Shown: positions 24,919 to 33,336 of the stretch, piece after piece | How positions within the stretch are numbered: position 1 is the stretch's first letter | Layout: each line of letters begins with the position of its first letter | Source of the DNA: an uncultured Lachnospiraceae bacterium | GTDB taxonomy: Bacteria > Bacillota > Clostridia > Lachnospirales > Lachnospiraceae | Length of the DNA stretch: 64,000 bases | Direction of reading: 5' to 3' | Assembly: GCA_947589155.1 (NCBI GenBank) | Contig: CANQBH010000003.1 | Location: 1 to 64,000, forward strand | Notes under the pieces: model-generated | Told to the model about the DNA's origin: nothing | The model's input: the letters and a program-made list of their open reading frames with translations, nothing else | The model's database searches: none | Made by a program: the position numbers and the translations under genes

Positions 24919-27708
24919 CTATCTTGGCACCTCGACCATCATATACGCCTCGATGATATCTTCTTCCTGTACGTCCTGAAATCCTTCCACGACAAGACCG
25001 CATTCATATCCGGCCTTCACTTCCTTCACGTCGTCCTTGAAACGCTTCAGAGACGCCAGTTCGCCTTCGTGGAGCAGTTCCTCGCCACGGCGGACGCGCA
25101 CCTTGCAGCCTCTCTGGAAGTAACCGTCCAGAACATAGGAACCTGCGATATTGCCGACGTCGGAAGCGCGGAACACCTGACGCACCTGCGCATGGCCGAT
25201 GACCTGTTCCTCATAGATCGGATCCAGCAGACCTTTCATGGACGCCTCGATATCCTCGATCGCTTTATAGATCACCTTATACAGCCGCACGTCGACGCCT
25301 TCGCGCTCCGCCGTAGCCTTTGCCATTGCATCCGGCCGCACGTTGAAACCGATGATGATCGCGTTGGATGCGGACGCAAGGATCACGTCGCTTTCGTTGA
25401 TCGCGCCGACGCCGCCATGGATGATCTTAACGACGACTTCTTCGTTGGACAGTTTCACAAGCGACTGGCGGACCGCCTCCACGGAGCCCTGCACGTCGGC
25501 TTTGACGATCAGGTTTAATTCCTTGACGTTGCCGGACTGGATCTGGCTGAACAGATCGTCCAGAGACATCTTGCTCTTGGTTTCTTCGATCAGTTTGTTC
25601 TTGCCTTCGGAAATAAAGGTCTCCGCAAAACTTCTCGCTTCTTTTTCCGTTTCCTGCACGACAAAGATCTCGCCTGCGTTCGGCACGTCGCTCAGGCCAA
25701 GGATCTCCACCGGCGTGGACGGCTTCGCCTCTTTGACGCGCTTGCCGTTCTCGTCGATCATCGCGCGGACCTTGCCGTAAGAACTTCCCGCCGCGATCGG
25801 ATCTCCGACGCGCAGCGTTCCCTTCTGCACGAGCACCGTGGCAACGACGCCTCGGCCCTTATCCAACTGCGCCTCGATGACCAGTCCGCGGGCGCGCCGC
25901 TTCGGATTCGCCTTGAGTTCCAGCACTTCCGCCGTCAGAAGGATCATCTCCAGCAGCGTGTCGATGCCCTCATGGGTATGCGCGGAGACCGGCACAAAGA
26001 CCGTGCTGCCGCCCCAGTCTTCCGGAATCAGTTCATATTCGGAGAGTTCCTGCTTTACGCGCTCCACATTGGCATTCGGCTTGTCGATCTTGTTGATCGC
26101 CACAATGATCTCGATTCCCGCCGCTTTTGCGTGGTTGATCGCCTCGACCGTCTGCGGCATGACGCCGTCGTCCGCCGCCACGACAAGGATGGCGATATCC
26201 GTGGAATTAGCGCCGCGCATACGCATGGCGGTAAACGCCTCGTGTCCCGGCGTATCTAAAAACGTGATCTTCTGGCCGTTGACCTTAACCATGTAGGCGC
26301 CGATGTGCTGCGTGATCCCTCCGGCCTCGCGGTCCGTCACCTTGGTATCCCTGATCGCGTCCAGAAGCGACGTCTTACCATGGTCGACATGGCCCATAAC
26401 GCAGACGACCGGCGGACGCGCTACCATCTCGTCGGCGGATTCTTCTTCTTCTTTCAGCAGTTCCGCGATCACGTCGACCTTTTCTTCCGGCTCGCAGATA
26501 CAGTTGAATTCCAGCGCGATCTCCTCCGCCTGTTCATAGTCGATATCCTGATTGACCGTGACCATGACGCCTTTCATGAAAAGTTTCTTGACGACCGCGG
26601 ACGCCTGTACCTTCATCTTGTCGGCCAGATCTTTGATGGTGATATGTTCCGGCAGCGTCAGCGTGAGGATCTCGTCGGCGGAACGCTCCTGTTTCGGCTG
26701 CTGCGGCCTTGTCTTCTTCCTGCCGCCGTTCTTCTCAAGATTGACATAGCGCTCCTGCTTCCTCGTGCCGGAAGACTCATAGTCATGCTGCTTCTTGCGT
26801 CCGCCTCTGTCGCGGCTGTCCTTGCCTCTGGAATCCGCGGCAGGCGTCCGCTTGTCGTTTCCGAACGCGTTCTTTTGGCCTCTGCCGTTGTCCATATTCC
26901 GTGCCGGACGCTCCGCGCGACCCTCGCTGCGGCGGTTTTCTCCGGCGTCGCGGCTTGCGCGGCTGCTCGGACGTTCGGACGGATCCATCTCGCGCGGGCG
27001 GATCCTGCGGCTTGGGCGCTCCGCTGCGTTCTGCGCGCTGCGCTGCTGCTCACGGCGTTCCTGCTCCTCGCGGATCCGATGCGACGGGCGCACGGTTCTT
27101 TCGCTCTCCGGACGGACCGTGATCCTTCCCTGCGGCCGTGAGGCGTCCTGCCGCTCTCCGGAGCGTCTCCTAGGCGCTTCTCCCGGGCGTCTGCTCCGCG
27201 GCTGTTTGCTGTACTGCGCGTTGAATACCGCCGTAATGCTGGCTTTCTTTTTCGGGCGGCGTTCTCTTGCGCCCTCCGGCTTTTCGGCGGCCCTGCCTTC
27301 TTTCTTTCCGCCTTCGGCCTGCGCCGCCGGTTTCTTCGCGGCGCGCGCAGGTTTTTCTTCCGCCGGCTTTTCAGACTCCGCAGTTTTTTTGGAATCCGCC
27401 GGCTTTTCGGACTCCGTGGTTTTTTGGGAATCCGCAGGCTTTTCGGTCTCCGCGGTTTTTTTGGACTCCGCATGCTTTTCAACCTCCGCGGTTTTTTTTG
27501 CTTCCGCCGCCTTTTTTGCGTCCGCCGGTTTTTCAGTCGCCGTCTGTGCGCCTTCTTTTTTGAACTTCTTTTCCACCAGTGCCATCGTCTCGCCCTCGAT
27601 GCCGCTCTGGCTCTTGACTTCTATCCCGTTTTCCGCGAGAAAACCGATGATGTCCTTAGACGTAACGTCTAACTGTTTCGCTAACTCATATACTCTCATT
27701 TTTGCCAT
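24919..27708 (-). CDS. infB: Translation initiation factor IF-2
   Basis: IF-2 brings initiator tRNA to the 30S subunit. The 929-residue protein has an N-terminal domain ([20 protein letters not shown]). A highly charged Lys/Glu/Ala/Arg-rich linker follows (about residues 55-335), including a 12-residue tandem repeat. Then come the IF2_N helix-turn region, the GTPase domain ([14 protein letters not shown] near residue 441; [32 protein letters not shown]) and the domains ending in [18 protein letters not shown]. The gene is complete, with an AGGAGG-type ribosome binding site. Confidence 0.97.
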   Translation of the reverse strand: MAKMRVYELAKQLDVTSKDIIGFLAENGIEVKSQSGIEGETMALVEKKFKKEGAQTATEKPADAKKAAEAKKTAEVEKHAESKKTAETEKPADSQKTTESEKPADSKKTAESEKPAEEKPARAAKKPAAQAEGGKKEGRAAEKPEGARERRPKKKASITAVFNAQYSKQPRSRRPGEAPRRRSGERQDASRPQGRITVRPESERTVRPSHRIREEQERREQQRSAQNAAERPSRRIRPREMDPSERPSSRASRDAGENRRSEGRAERPARNMDNGRGQKNAFGNDKRTPAADSRGKDSRDRGGRKKQHDYESSGTRKQERYVNLEKNGGRKKTRPQQPKQERSADEILTLTLPEHITIKDLADKMKVQASAVVKKLFMKGVMVTVNQDIDYEQAEEIALEFNCICEPEEKVDVIAELLKEEEESADEMVARPPVVCVMGHVDHGKTSLLDAIRDTKVTDREAGGITQHIGAYMVKVNGQKITFLDTPGHEAFTAMRMRGANSTDIAILVVAADDGVMPQTVEAINHAKAAGIEIIVAINKIDKPNANVERVKQELSEYELIPEDWGGSTVFVPVSAHTHEGIDTLLEMILLTAEVLELKANPKRRARGLVIEAQLDKGRGVVATVLVQKGTLRVGDPIAAGSSYGKVRAMIDENGKRVKEAKPSTPVEILGLSDVPNAGEIFVVQETEKEARSFAETFISEGKNKLIEETKSKMSLDDLFSQIQSGNVKELNLIVKADVQGSVEAVRQSLVKLSNEEVVVKIIHGGVGAINESDVILASASNAIIIGFNVRPDAMAKATAEREGVDVRLYKVIYKAIEDIEASMKGLLDPIYEEQVIGHAQVRQVFRASDVGNIAGSYVLDGYFQRGCKVRVRRGEELLHEGELASLKRFKDDVKEVKAGYECGLVVEGFQDVQEEDIIEAYMMVEVPR
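27365..27520 (-). repeat. 36-bp imperfect tandem repeat in infB
   Basis: Units begin at 27365, 27401, 27437 and 27473, with a partial fifth after 27509. Each encodes 12 residues of the type [12 protein letters not shown]. The units contain T-runs of six to eight bases, which makes both slippage and copy-number change likely. The repeat lies in the disordered IF-2 linker. Confidence 0.85.
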
Positions 27709-27721
27709 ACCATATCCTCCC

Positions 27722-28039
27722 TTATTCCCTTGTGATTTTCGGATCGTATTTCTTTTTTACGGCTTTTGCAAAGTTTTCATCGCACAGCGCAAGGGAAGCG
27801 CGGTACTCTTTGCCGATCGCCTCGCCCAACCGTTCCCGGTCGGCATAGAACATCAGATCGCAATCATAAAAACGACACATGTCGGAAAAACGTTTTTTTG
27901 TATTTTCGGAAGCGTCCTCCGCCACAATGACCAGATACGCTTTCCCTTCTTTGACCGCCTTCTCGGTCGCAAACTCGCCGCTGGCGGTCTTTCCGGCTTT
28001 CTGCGCCAGACTAAGCATGGATAACACCGGATCCTGCAT
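27722..28039 (-). CDS. ylxQ: L7Ae-family RNA-binding protein (YlxQ-like)
   Basis: The 105-residue protein has the L7Ae/L30e fold pattern: [20 protein letters not shown] at the N-terminus, [19 protein letters not shown] in the middle, and [14 protein letters not shown] at the end. Related proteins bind kink-turn RNA. It lies between ylxR and infB, exactly where Firmicutes encode YlxQ. The ATG at 28039 follows the ylxR stop by 2 bases; the longer frame to 28153 would overlap ylxR. Confidence 0.88.
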   Translation of the reverse strand: MQDPVLSMLSLAQKAGKTASGEFATEKAVKEGKAYLVIVAEDASENTKKRFSDMCRFYDCDLMFYADRERLGEAIGKEYRASLALCDENFAKAVKKKYDPKITRE

Positions 28040-28041
28040 AT

Positions 28042-28299
28042 TTAACACTCCTGTTCTAACTGTTTCCAAAGATCCTCCGGTATCCGGCCTTTGAGGGAAC
28101 GCTCCAGTCCGCGGTTCTTTTTTGCCTTTGCCAGACAGAGCGGATCCCTGCACAGATATGCGCCCCGCCCGTTGGCCTTTCCCAACGCGTCCAAAAGGAA
28201 CTCTTCTTCTTTGGTCTTTACGACGCGGACCAGCGTGTTCTTTTCTTTCATCTCACCGCACCCGATACATTTACGCAGGGGAATCTTTTTTGTGTTCAT
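28042..28299 (-). CDS. ylxR: YlxR-family RNA/DNA-binding protein
   Basis: The 85-residue protein has the family core: PLRKCIGCGEMKEKNTLVRV near the start, GKANGRGAYLCRD and CLAKAKKNRGLERSL. It sits between nusA (3 bases upstream) and ylxQ, its standard place. YlxR proteins have been linked to RNase P and transcription control in some Firmicutes, but the role is not settled. Confidence 0.92.
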   Translation of the reverse strand: MNTKKIPLRKCIGCGEMKEKNTLVRVVKTKEEEFLLDALGKANGRGAYLCRDPLCLAKAKKNRGLERSLKGRIPEDLWKQLEQEC

Positions 28300-28302
28300 G
28301 CT

Positions 28303-29562
28303 TTACTCGTCTTCCTCGTCTCCGGCTTCGTCGGCTTCTTCGTATTCATCTTCGTCGTAACCGTCTTCTTCGTCTGCGCCGACTTCCGCTTCGCCGTCTT
28401 CCTCGTAACCGTCTTCTTCGTAATACTCGTCGTCTTCGTAATACTCGTCGTCGTCGTAGTACTCGTCGTCGTAGTATTCGTCTTCATCCTCGTAGTCGTT
28501 CTCATAATCGAGGAAATCTCCGGCTTCTCTTGCCTGCGTCTCGCTCTTGATATCGATCTTAAAACCTGTCAGCCTTGCGGCAAGCCTTGCATTCTGCCCC
28601 TCTTTGCCGATGGCAAGGGATAACTGATAATCCGGCACAACGACCTTGGCCGTCTTTTCGTCCGCGTCCGCGATGACCGAAATGACCTTGGCAGGGCTCA
28701 GCGCGTGCTCGATCAGCATCGCGGGATTTTCATTCCACTCGATGATATCGATCTTCTCCCCGCACAACTCATCCACGACTGCGTTGACGCGGCTTCCGTT
28801 CATGCCGACGCAGGCGCCGACCGGATCCACGTCCTCGTCCTCCGACCACACGGCGATCTTTGTACGGCTTCCTGCCTCGCGGGCGATGGCCTTGATCTCG
28901 ACCACGCCGTCCCGCACTTCGGCTACTTCTTCTTCAAAGAGGCGCTTGACGAGTTCCGGATGCGTTCTAGATACCAGCACCTTCGGTCCGCGCGGCGTGG
29001 ATCGGACTTCAAGGATATAGACCTTGATCCGGTCCGTCGGTTCAAAATGTTCGCCGCGCACCTGCTCTTTTTCGGAAAGAAACGCGTCGGTCTTGCCAAG
29101 ATTCACGCTGATGTTCTTTCCGATATAGCGCTGCACGATTCCCGTTACGACGCCTTTTTCCAGCGCAAAATATTCGTCGTAGATCATCTTGCGCTCCTCC
29201 TCGCGGATCTTCTGCAAGATCGTGTTCTTGGCGCTCATGGTCGCGATCCGCCCAAATTCCTTGGACTGGATCTCCACCTGCGCAACATCGCCTTCCTGCA
29301 GGCTGCCGTCGATCGCCTGCGCGTCCTCTACGCTGATCTGCACCACCGGATCTTCGACAAGATCCACTACGGTTTTCGCCGCGAGCACATGATATTCGCA
29401 TGTCTCCGGATCGATCTGCACCGTAACGTTATCCGCCTTTCCGAAATGATTCTTGCAAGCGATCAGAAGCGAATTTTCAATGGCTTCCAGAAGGACTTCT
29501 TTGCTGATGTTCTTCTCCGCCTCCAAGAGGTTCAACGCTTCCAACAGTTCATTGTTTTTCAT
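28303..29562 (-). CDS. nusA: Transcription termination/antitermination factor NusA with acidic tail
   Basis: NusA binds RNA polymerase and modulates pausing, termination and antitermination. The 419-residue protein has the N-terminal polymerase-binding domain ([17 protein letters not shown]). The S1 domain contains [20 protein letters not shown]. Two KH domains carry [20 protein letters not shown] and [20 protein letters not shown]. The last ~70 residues, after about 350, are almost only Asp, Glu and Tyr with some Gly/Ala. That tail is unusually long and acidic; Firmicutes NusA normally ends soon after the second KH domain. Confidence 0.96.
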   Translation of the reverse strand: MKNNELLEALNLLEAEKNISKEVLLEAIENSLLIACKNHFGKADNVTVQIDPETCEYHVLAAKTVVDLVEDPVVQISVEDAQAIDGSLQEGDVAQVEIQSKEFGRIATMSAKNTILQKIREEERKMIYDEYFALEKGVVTGIVQRYIGKNISVNLGKTDAFLSEKEQVRGEHFEPTDRIKVYILEVRSTPRGPKVLVSRTHPELVKRLFEEEVAEVRDGVVEIKAIAREAGSRTKIAVWSEDEDVDPVGACVGMNGSRVNAVVDELCGEKIDIIEWNENPAMLIEHALSPAKVISVIADADEKTAKVVVPDYQLSLAIGKEGQNARLAARLTGFKIDIKSETQAREAGDFLDYENDYEDEDEYYDDEYYDDDEYYEDDEYYEEDGYEEDGEAEVGADEEDGYDEDEYEEADEAGDEEDE

Positions 29563-29595
29563 TTTTGCTCCACCTGTCCTTTCTTTTACGGTACG

Positions 29596-30060
29596 TTAAA
29601 AATCCAATGCAAGGCGCACCAGCGCCAGATCTGATCTCTCAAATACAAGTTCCTGACCGTCGCAGACGATCGTGATCCTTTGCGGATCATACGATTTTAG
29701 AACGCCGGAAAATTCTTTTTTCTTTTCCCGCGGCCGATACGTTTTCAGTTCCACTTCCCGTCCGATGCTGCGGGCAAAGTCCTTGTCTTTCTTTAACGGC
29801 CGCCCGAGCCCCGGGGAACTCACTTCAAAAGTATATGCGCCGGAAATAAAATCTAGTTCATCCAGAAGCACGTTCATCTCGCGGCTGACCGCCACGCAGT
29901 CGTCGATCGTGATCCCTCCGGGCTTGTCAATGTAAGCGCGCAGGAAATAGTCCTGCCCTTCCCGGACATATTCCACATCCACGAGTTCAAATCCCATCTT
30001 ATCCAAGATCGGGAGGATGAGTTCTTCCGTCCGCTTTTCGTATTCTTCGTGTTTTGACAT
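29596..30060 (-). CDS. rimP: Ribosome maturation factor RimP
   Basis: RimP assists 30S assembly. The 154-residue protein has LPILDKMGFELVDVEYVREG near the start and YIDKPGGITIDDCVAVSREM. The key YTFEVSSPGLGRPLKKDKDF follows, then the SH3-like C-terminal domain. The ATG at 30060 has AAGGTGG upstream. The longer frame to 30117 would begin inside the tRNA terminator. It is the first protein gene of the nusA-infB operon, only 34 bases after that terminator. Confidence 0.95.
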   Translation of the reverse strand: MSKHEEYEKRTEELILPILDKMGFELVDVEYVREGQDYFLRAYIDKPGGITIDDCVAVSREMNVLLDELDFISGAYTFEVSSPGLGRPLKKDKDFARSIGREVELKTYRPREKKKEFSGVLKSYDPQRITIVCDGQELVFERSDLALVRLALDF

Positions 30061-30094
30061 CGTTTCACCACCTTCTGCTTCGCATGATACAAAC

Positions 30095-30120
30095 AAAAAA
30101 CATTGGATGAAATCCAATGT
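30095..30120 (-). terminator. Intrinsic terminator between tRNA-Glu and rimP
   Basis: On the minus strand, a perfect 9-bp stem (ACATTGGAT/ATCCAATGT) with a TTC loop is followed by six T residues. Only 34 bases separate it from the rimP start codon, and I see no promoter in that space. It probably acts as a partial terminator (attenuator) for the operon. Confidence 0.88.
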
Positions 30121-30151
30121 CTTCGGGTCAGTTGTAATATGAAATTACAAA

Positions 30152-30223
30152 CAGTTCGTAGGGGAATCGAACCCCTGTTTCCGCCGTGAGAGGGCGGCGT
30201 CTTAACCGCTTGACCAACGAACC
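30152..30223 (-). tRNA. tRNA-Glu (anticodon CTC)
   Basis: The 72-base minus-strand gene folds as a cloverleaf. The acceptor arm is GGTTCGT/ACGAACT with a G-U at the first pair. The anticodon arm is CCGCC-CTCTCAC-GGCGG, giving anticodon CUC. The T arm is AGGGG-TTCGATT-CCCCT, and the discriminator is G. No CCA is encoded. A consensus promoter lies just upstream and a terminator downstream. Confidence 0.95.
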
Positions 30224-30256
30224 AGGCCTGTTGCCGCAGACCGCGACAACAAAAAC

Positions 30257-30285
30257 ATGATACAATTCTTAACTGCGCTTGTCAA
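30257..30285 (-). promoter_or_regulatory. Promoter of tRNA-Glu and probably the nusA-infB operon
   Basis: On the minus strand, TTGACA and TATCAT are 17 bases apart, about 27 bases before the tRNA 5' end. It is the only clear promoter upstream of rimP. Confidence 0.88.
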
Positions 30286-30327
30286 TAGTTTTTCCGAGAT
30301 TATACGGGGAAATTTTCAAAAAAGCAC

Positions 30328-31344
30328 TCAATCCTCGTATCCGTTCGGATTGTTCTTCTGCCAATTCCAGGAATCGCGGCACATTTCACGAATCCCGTAA
30401 CGCGCTTCCCATCCAAGTTCTTTTTTCGCTTTGGAAGCGTCGGAATAACAGGTCGCGATATCGCCGGCGCGCCGCGGCTTGATGGCATAAGGGATCTTCA
30501 GCCCGTTTGCTTCCTCAAAGTTTTTGACGATATCAAGCACGCTGTAACCGACGCCGGTACCGAGATTGTAGATGCAGAGCCCCGCCTTCTCCTCGATCTT
30601 TTTCAGCGCCTTCACATGGCCGATCGCCAGATCCACGACATGGATATAGTCGCGGACGCCGGTGCCGTCCGGCGTGTCATAGTCGTTGCCGAACACGCCA
30701 AGCTGCTCGAGTTTGCCGACTGCGACCTGCGTGATATACGGCATCAGATTGTTCGGGATACCGTTCGGATTCTCTCCCATCGTTCCCGACGGATGCGCGC
30801 CGATCGGATTGAAATACCGAAGCAGGATCACGTTCCATTCCGGATCCGCCTTCTGCATATCGGATAAGATCTGTTCCAGCATGGACTTTGTCCAGCCGTA
30901 AGGGTTGGTGCACTGTCCTTTCGGGCACTCCTCCGTGATCGGTATCTGCGCCGGATTGCCGTAAACCGTTGCCGAAGATGAAAAAATGATGTTCTTGCAG
31001 CCGTTTTTGCGCATCTCATCCACGAGCGTCAGCGTACCGGCAATATTGTTCTCATAATACTCCCACGGCTTCTGTACGGATTCGCCCACCGCCTTTAAGC
31101 CGGCGAAATGGATGCAGGCGTCGATCTTCTGCTCCGCAAAGATCTTCTGCAGGATCGCGCGGTCCAGAATGTCGCCGCGGTAAAACGTCACTTTCTTTCC
31201 CGTCAGCGCTTCGACCCTTTCCAGTGATTTTTCGCTGGAATTGCACAGATTGTCCAGAACAACGACGTCATAACCGGAATCCTGCAATTCCACACAGGTG
31301 TGGCTTCCGATATAACCGGCGCCACCGGTAACTAAAATTGCCAT
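30328..31344 (-). CDS. galE: UDP-glucose 4-epimerase
   Basis: GalE interconverts UDP-glucose and UDP-galactose with bound NAD. The 338-residue protein has the Rossmann motif [18 protein letters not shown] at the N-terminus. The catalytic SSSATVYG and YGWTKSM (YxxxK) lie near residues 124 and 149, and [11 protein letters not shown] follows. It is monocistronic, with AAGGAGG before the ATG, and lies between rplT and the tRNA-Glu promoter. Confidence 0.97.
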   Translation of the reverse strand: MAILVTGGAGYIGSHTCVELQDSGYDVVVLDNLCNSSEKSLERVEALTGKKVTFYRGDILDRAILQKIFAEQKIDACIHFAGLKAVGESVQKPWEYYENNIAGTLTLVDEMRKNGCKNIIFSSSATVYGNPAQIPITEECPKGQCTNPYGWTKSMLEQILSDMQKADPEWNVILLRYFNPIGAHPSGTMGENPNGIPNNLMPYITQVAVGKLEQLGVFGNDYDTPDGTGVRDYIHVVDLAIGHVKALKKIEEKAGLCIYNLGTGVGYSVLDIVKNFEEANGLKIPYAIKPRRAGDIATCYSDASKAKKELGWEARYGIREMCRDSWNWQKNNPNGYED

Positions 31345-31383
31345 TTCTTCCCCCTCCTTGTTTCGATGAAACTATCTTTTATT

Positions 31384-31412
31384 ATTATAGTACATCGCCG
31401 CCGTTTTATAAA
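31384..31412 (-). promoter_or_regulatory. Promoter of galE
   Basis: On the minus strand, a perfect TATAAT is preceded at 17 bases by a weak TTTATA. The start point is about 35 bases before the galE ATG. A TTGCTT lies 4 bases further upstream than ideal. Confidence 0.55.
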
Positions 31413-31470
31413 GCAATTTTTCACGCGGATTCCATCATGGGAAAACGACGGGAAAGCGTAAGGTGTGCAT

Positions 31471-31512
31471 AAAAAACAGCGGCCAAGGAAATATCCTTCC
31501 CGCTGCCGCTGT
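31471..31512 (-). terminator. Intrinsic terminator of infC-rpmI-rplT
   Basis: On the minus strand, ACAGCGGC pairs perfectly with GCCGCTGT around an inner AAGGA/TCCTT hairpin. Six T residues follow, 25 bases after the rplT stop. Confidence 0.9.
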
Positions 31513-31536
31513 CTTTGCTTTTTATAGGAAATATTT

Positions 31537-31896
31537 TTATGCGTTGACCGCGTTCTTTGCCAGTTCGGCCAGTTCCGCAAAACCGCTGGCGTCGCTGACT
31601 GCCATCTCCGCGAGCATCTTGCGGTTCATGTCCACGCCGGCGCTCTTTAAGCCGTGCATGAACTTGCTGTAAGATAAGCCGTTGAGCCTTGCAGCCGCGT
31701 TGATACGCGCGATCCAAAGCTGGCGCATCTGTCTCTTTCTCTGCTTGCGTCCGGCATAGGAACTTGTCAGCGCCCGCATCACGGACTGCTTTGCAACGCG
31801 GTACTGCTTTGACCTTGCGCCGCGGTATCCCTTCGCCATCTTCAATACTCTGTTATGTTTCTTTTTAGCGTTCATTCCGCCTTTGATTCTTGCCAT
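31537..31896 (-). CDS. rplT: 50S ribosomal protein L20
   Basis: The 119-residue protein is complete. It has the basic N-terminal extension ([40 protein letters not shown]) and the globular C-terminus ([20 protein letters not shown]). Besides its structural role, L20 represses its own operon in Firmicutes by binding the infC leader, and such a leader is present here. It starts 23 bases after rpmI. Confidence 0.97.
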   Translation of the reverse strand: MARIKGGMNAKKKHNRVLKMAKGYRGARSKQYRVAKQSVMRALTSSYAGRKQRKRQMRQLWIARINAAARLNGLSYSKFMHGLKSAGVDMNRKMLAEMAVSDASGFAELAELAKNAVNA

Positions 31897-31919
31897 TTTC
31901 TTTTCCTCCTTGACCTTGC

Positions 31920-32117
31920 TTAACTATAAGGCAATACCTTCTTCATCGTCTTTACATTCGTAGCGTCCGTCATCGCAGACTTCCGGAGATTTCTTTTCCG
32001 TTTTGTGGTCTTCTTGGTCAGGATATGGCTCTTATAGGCTTTGTTTCTCTTTAACTTTCCTGTTCCCGTTGTAGAAAAACGCTTTGCAGCTGCTCTCTTT
32101 GTTTTGATCTTTGGCAT
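31920..32117 (-). CDS. rpmI: 50S ribosomal protein L35
   Basis: The 65-residue, very basic protein has the typical start [39 protein letters not shown] follows, and the end is MKKVLPYS. It lies between infC and rplT, as in all Firmicutes. Confidence 0.97.
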   Translation of the reverse strand: MPKIKTKRAAAKRFSTTGTGKLKRNKAYKSHILTKKTTKRKRNLRKSAMTDATNVKTMKKVLPYS

Positions 32118-32134
32118 GTCCTCATCCTCCTTAT

Positions 32135-32641
32135 TTATCTCTTTTCTGACAGCACCATACTGATGCTTCTGCCTTCCTGTTTCGGTGCTTTTTCCACTAC
32201 CGCAACATCTTCCACTTCCTTTGCAAAATCATCCAAGACGTGTCTGCTCTGGGCGATGTGCGCCATTTCACGGCCGCGGAACCGGAGCGTGATCTTCACC
32301 TTGTTGCCTTTGCCGATGAATTTCTTCGCGGCGTTGACCTTGGTCCGAAGATCGTTGTCGTCGATATTCGGAGACAGGCGGATCTCTTTCATCTCCACCG
32401 TCTTCTGTTTTTTCTTGGCTTCTTTCTCCTTGCGGGCCATCTCATAGCGATACTTTCCGTAATCGATGATCTTGCAGACCGGAGGTTTTGCGTTCGGCGC
32501 GATCTTGACAAGATCCAGATCCGCTTCTTCCGCCATACGCAGCGCTTCCTTTGCCGACATAATACCCAACTGTTCTCCGTCGGAACCGATCAGACGAACC
32601 TCCCGATCCCTGATCTGTTCGTTAATCATAAAATCGCTAAT
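32135..32641 (-). CDS. infC: Translation initiation factor IF-3 with probable ATT start
   Basis: IF-3 checks the start codon and keeps ribosomal subunits apart. The protein has the family core [20 protein letters not shown] and [36 protein letters not shown] begins the C-terminal domain. An ATG at 32629 is 21 bases from the ribosome binding site. The in-frame ATT at 32641 lies 9 bases after GGAGG, the normal distance, giving (M)[14 protein letters not shown] and 168 residues. infC starting at ATT, with IF-3 limiting its own translation, is known from E. coli and B. subtilis. I therefore prefer ATT. Confidence 0.92.
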   Translation of the reverse strand: MSDFMINEQIRDREVRLIGSDGEQLGIMSAKEALRMAEEADLDLVKIAPNAKPPVCKIIDYGKYRYEMARKEKEAKKKQKTVEMKEIRLSPNIDDNDLRTKVNAAKKFIGKGNKVKITLRFRGREMAHIAQSRHVLDDFAKEVEDVAVVEKAPKQEGRSISMVLSEKR

Positions 32642-32655
32642 GGTCTTATACCTCC

Positions 32656-32793
32656 AATGTTAAATATAAAAAAAGTGGATACGCAGACGATCCACTTCCC
32701 TTCACGACATTCCAAAAGAAACGTTCTGAAATGTAAACGCTAAGTCACGCCTGTGCTTAGGTGAGAGTGGATACTCTGCTTGGTTTTCACAAC
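32656..32793 (-). ncRNA. Ribosomal protein L20-type leader RNA (attenuator)
   Basis: The roughly 140-base leader between the infC promoter and the infC ribosome binding site ends in a terminator. An upstream ATCCACT (complement of 32766-32772) can pair with the same AGTGGAT segment that forms the terminator stem, so antiterminator and terminator exclude each other. Position, length and gene order match the L20 leader of Firmicutes. I could not run a covariance search. Confidence 0.72.
32668..32697 (-). terminator. Attenuator terminator in the infC leader
   Basis: On the minus strand, AAGTGGAT/ATCCACTT forms an 8-bp stem with a 9-base loop and is followed by seven T residues. It lies 13 bases upstream of the infC ribosome binding site. 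Confidence 0.88.
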
Positions 32794-32799
32794 AATAAA

Positions 32800-32828
32800 A
32801 CAATAACACAGAACCGCCGCCGCGTCAA
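32800..32828 (-). promoter_or_regulatory. Promoter of infC-rpmI-rplT
   Basis: On the minus strand, TTGACG and TATTGT are 17 bases apart, with the start point near 32793. Confidence 0.75.
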
Positions 32829-32887
32829 CAACTTTTTTCTTGGCATAAATTTGCATAAAATTTTTCACTATAACGCCTGATCTGCAC

Positions 32888-32919
32888 AAAAAAATGCGGC
32901 ACAAGTAGTGCCGCATTTT
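32888..32919 (-). terminator. Terminator of the small unit at 32.9-33.3 kb
   Basis: A perfect 12-bp inverted repeat (AAAATGCGGCAC/GTGCCGCATTTT) with a 5-base loop is followed on the minus strand by seven T residues. The symmetric A/T ends mean it could also act on the plus strand. It lies 16 bases after the 104-residue open frame. Confidence 0.88.
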
Positions 32920-32934
32920 GGGTCTGTCACAAAA

Positions 32935-33249
32935 CTATCGGCTGAACGCCACGCGGGTAAACGCGACGCCCATAGCAGGGACATGACCCGGTGTTTGGTG
33001 TGTGCCGCCTGATTGTTCTTTTAATTCATCACAGGCGATTCTGAATATGTTGCCGAACTCCGCGGAAGACTTTCTCCTTCTGGAGTCCCAGAACAGATTG
33101 CTCTGTCCGGAATCTTCCGAACCGGCATACCCGGCTACAGCCGAAACCTTAAAATACTCATCAAAAACAGTCGTATCGATCCCCTCCTTGGTGCATATTT
33201 CAACGGTTTCTGAAGTATAGTCTCCTATACTTTGGCTATATCTTACCAT
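32935..33249 (-). CDS. Hypothetical 104-residue protein or leader of an unknown small transcript
   Basis: I do not recognise this open frame. It begins MVRYSQSIGDYTSETVEI and ends TPGHVPAMGVAFTRVAFSR, with one Cys pair and many charged residues. It has no signal peptide or membrane segment. A terminator follows directly. However, the best promoter (33240-33268) overlaps the ATG, and no ribosome binding site precedes it. AAGGAGGGG lies inside the frame near 33190 without a good start codon after it. So the product may be a shorter protein, an RNA, or a decayed gene. Confidence 0.3.
   Translation of the reverse strand: MVRYSQSIGDYTSETVEICTKEGIDTTVFDEYFKVSAVAGYAGSEDSGQSNLFWDSRRRKSSAEFGNIFRIACDELKEQSGGTHQTPGHVPAMGVAFTRVAFSR
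33213..33232. promoter_or_regulatory. Operator-like inverted repeat at the start point of the small unit
   Basis: AAGTATAG-TCTC-CTATACTT is a perfect 8-bp inverted repeat. It covers roughly +1 to +20 of the predicted minus-strand transcript, a common place for a repressor site. Confidence 0.5.
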
Positions 33250-33268
33250 GATTTTCCAAGAAATGCAA
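33240..33268 (-). promoter_or_regulatory. Promoter of the small unit
   Basis: On the minus strand, TTGCAT and TAAGAT are 17 bases apart. A second perfect palindrome, CACAATATATTGTG (33276-33289), lies just upstream of the -35. Confidence 0.5.
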
Positions 33269-33336
33269 TAGAAAACACAATATATTGTGCTTTTTCAACA
33301 TAATGCACATTTTTATCCACAATTTATGGTGATCTC

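Noticed and set aside
27365..27520. CRISPR-like array
   Set aside because: The 36-bp units are contiguous, coding and lack unique spacers; they are an in-frame protein repeat.
26795..28024. 409-residue plus-strand open frame over infB
   Set aside because: It is antisense to the charged IF-2 linker; the repetitive Ser/Phe/Ala composition mirrors the repeat.
28320..28520. Microsatellite or low-complexity non-coding DNA
   Set aside because: The repeats of GTCGTC/TCTTCG type are the in-frame acidic tail of NusA.
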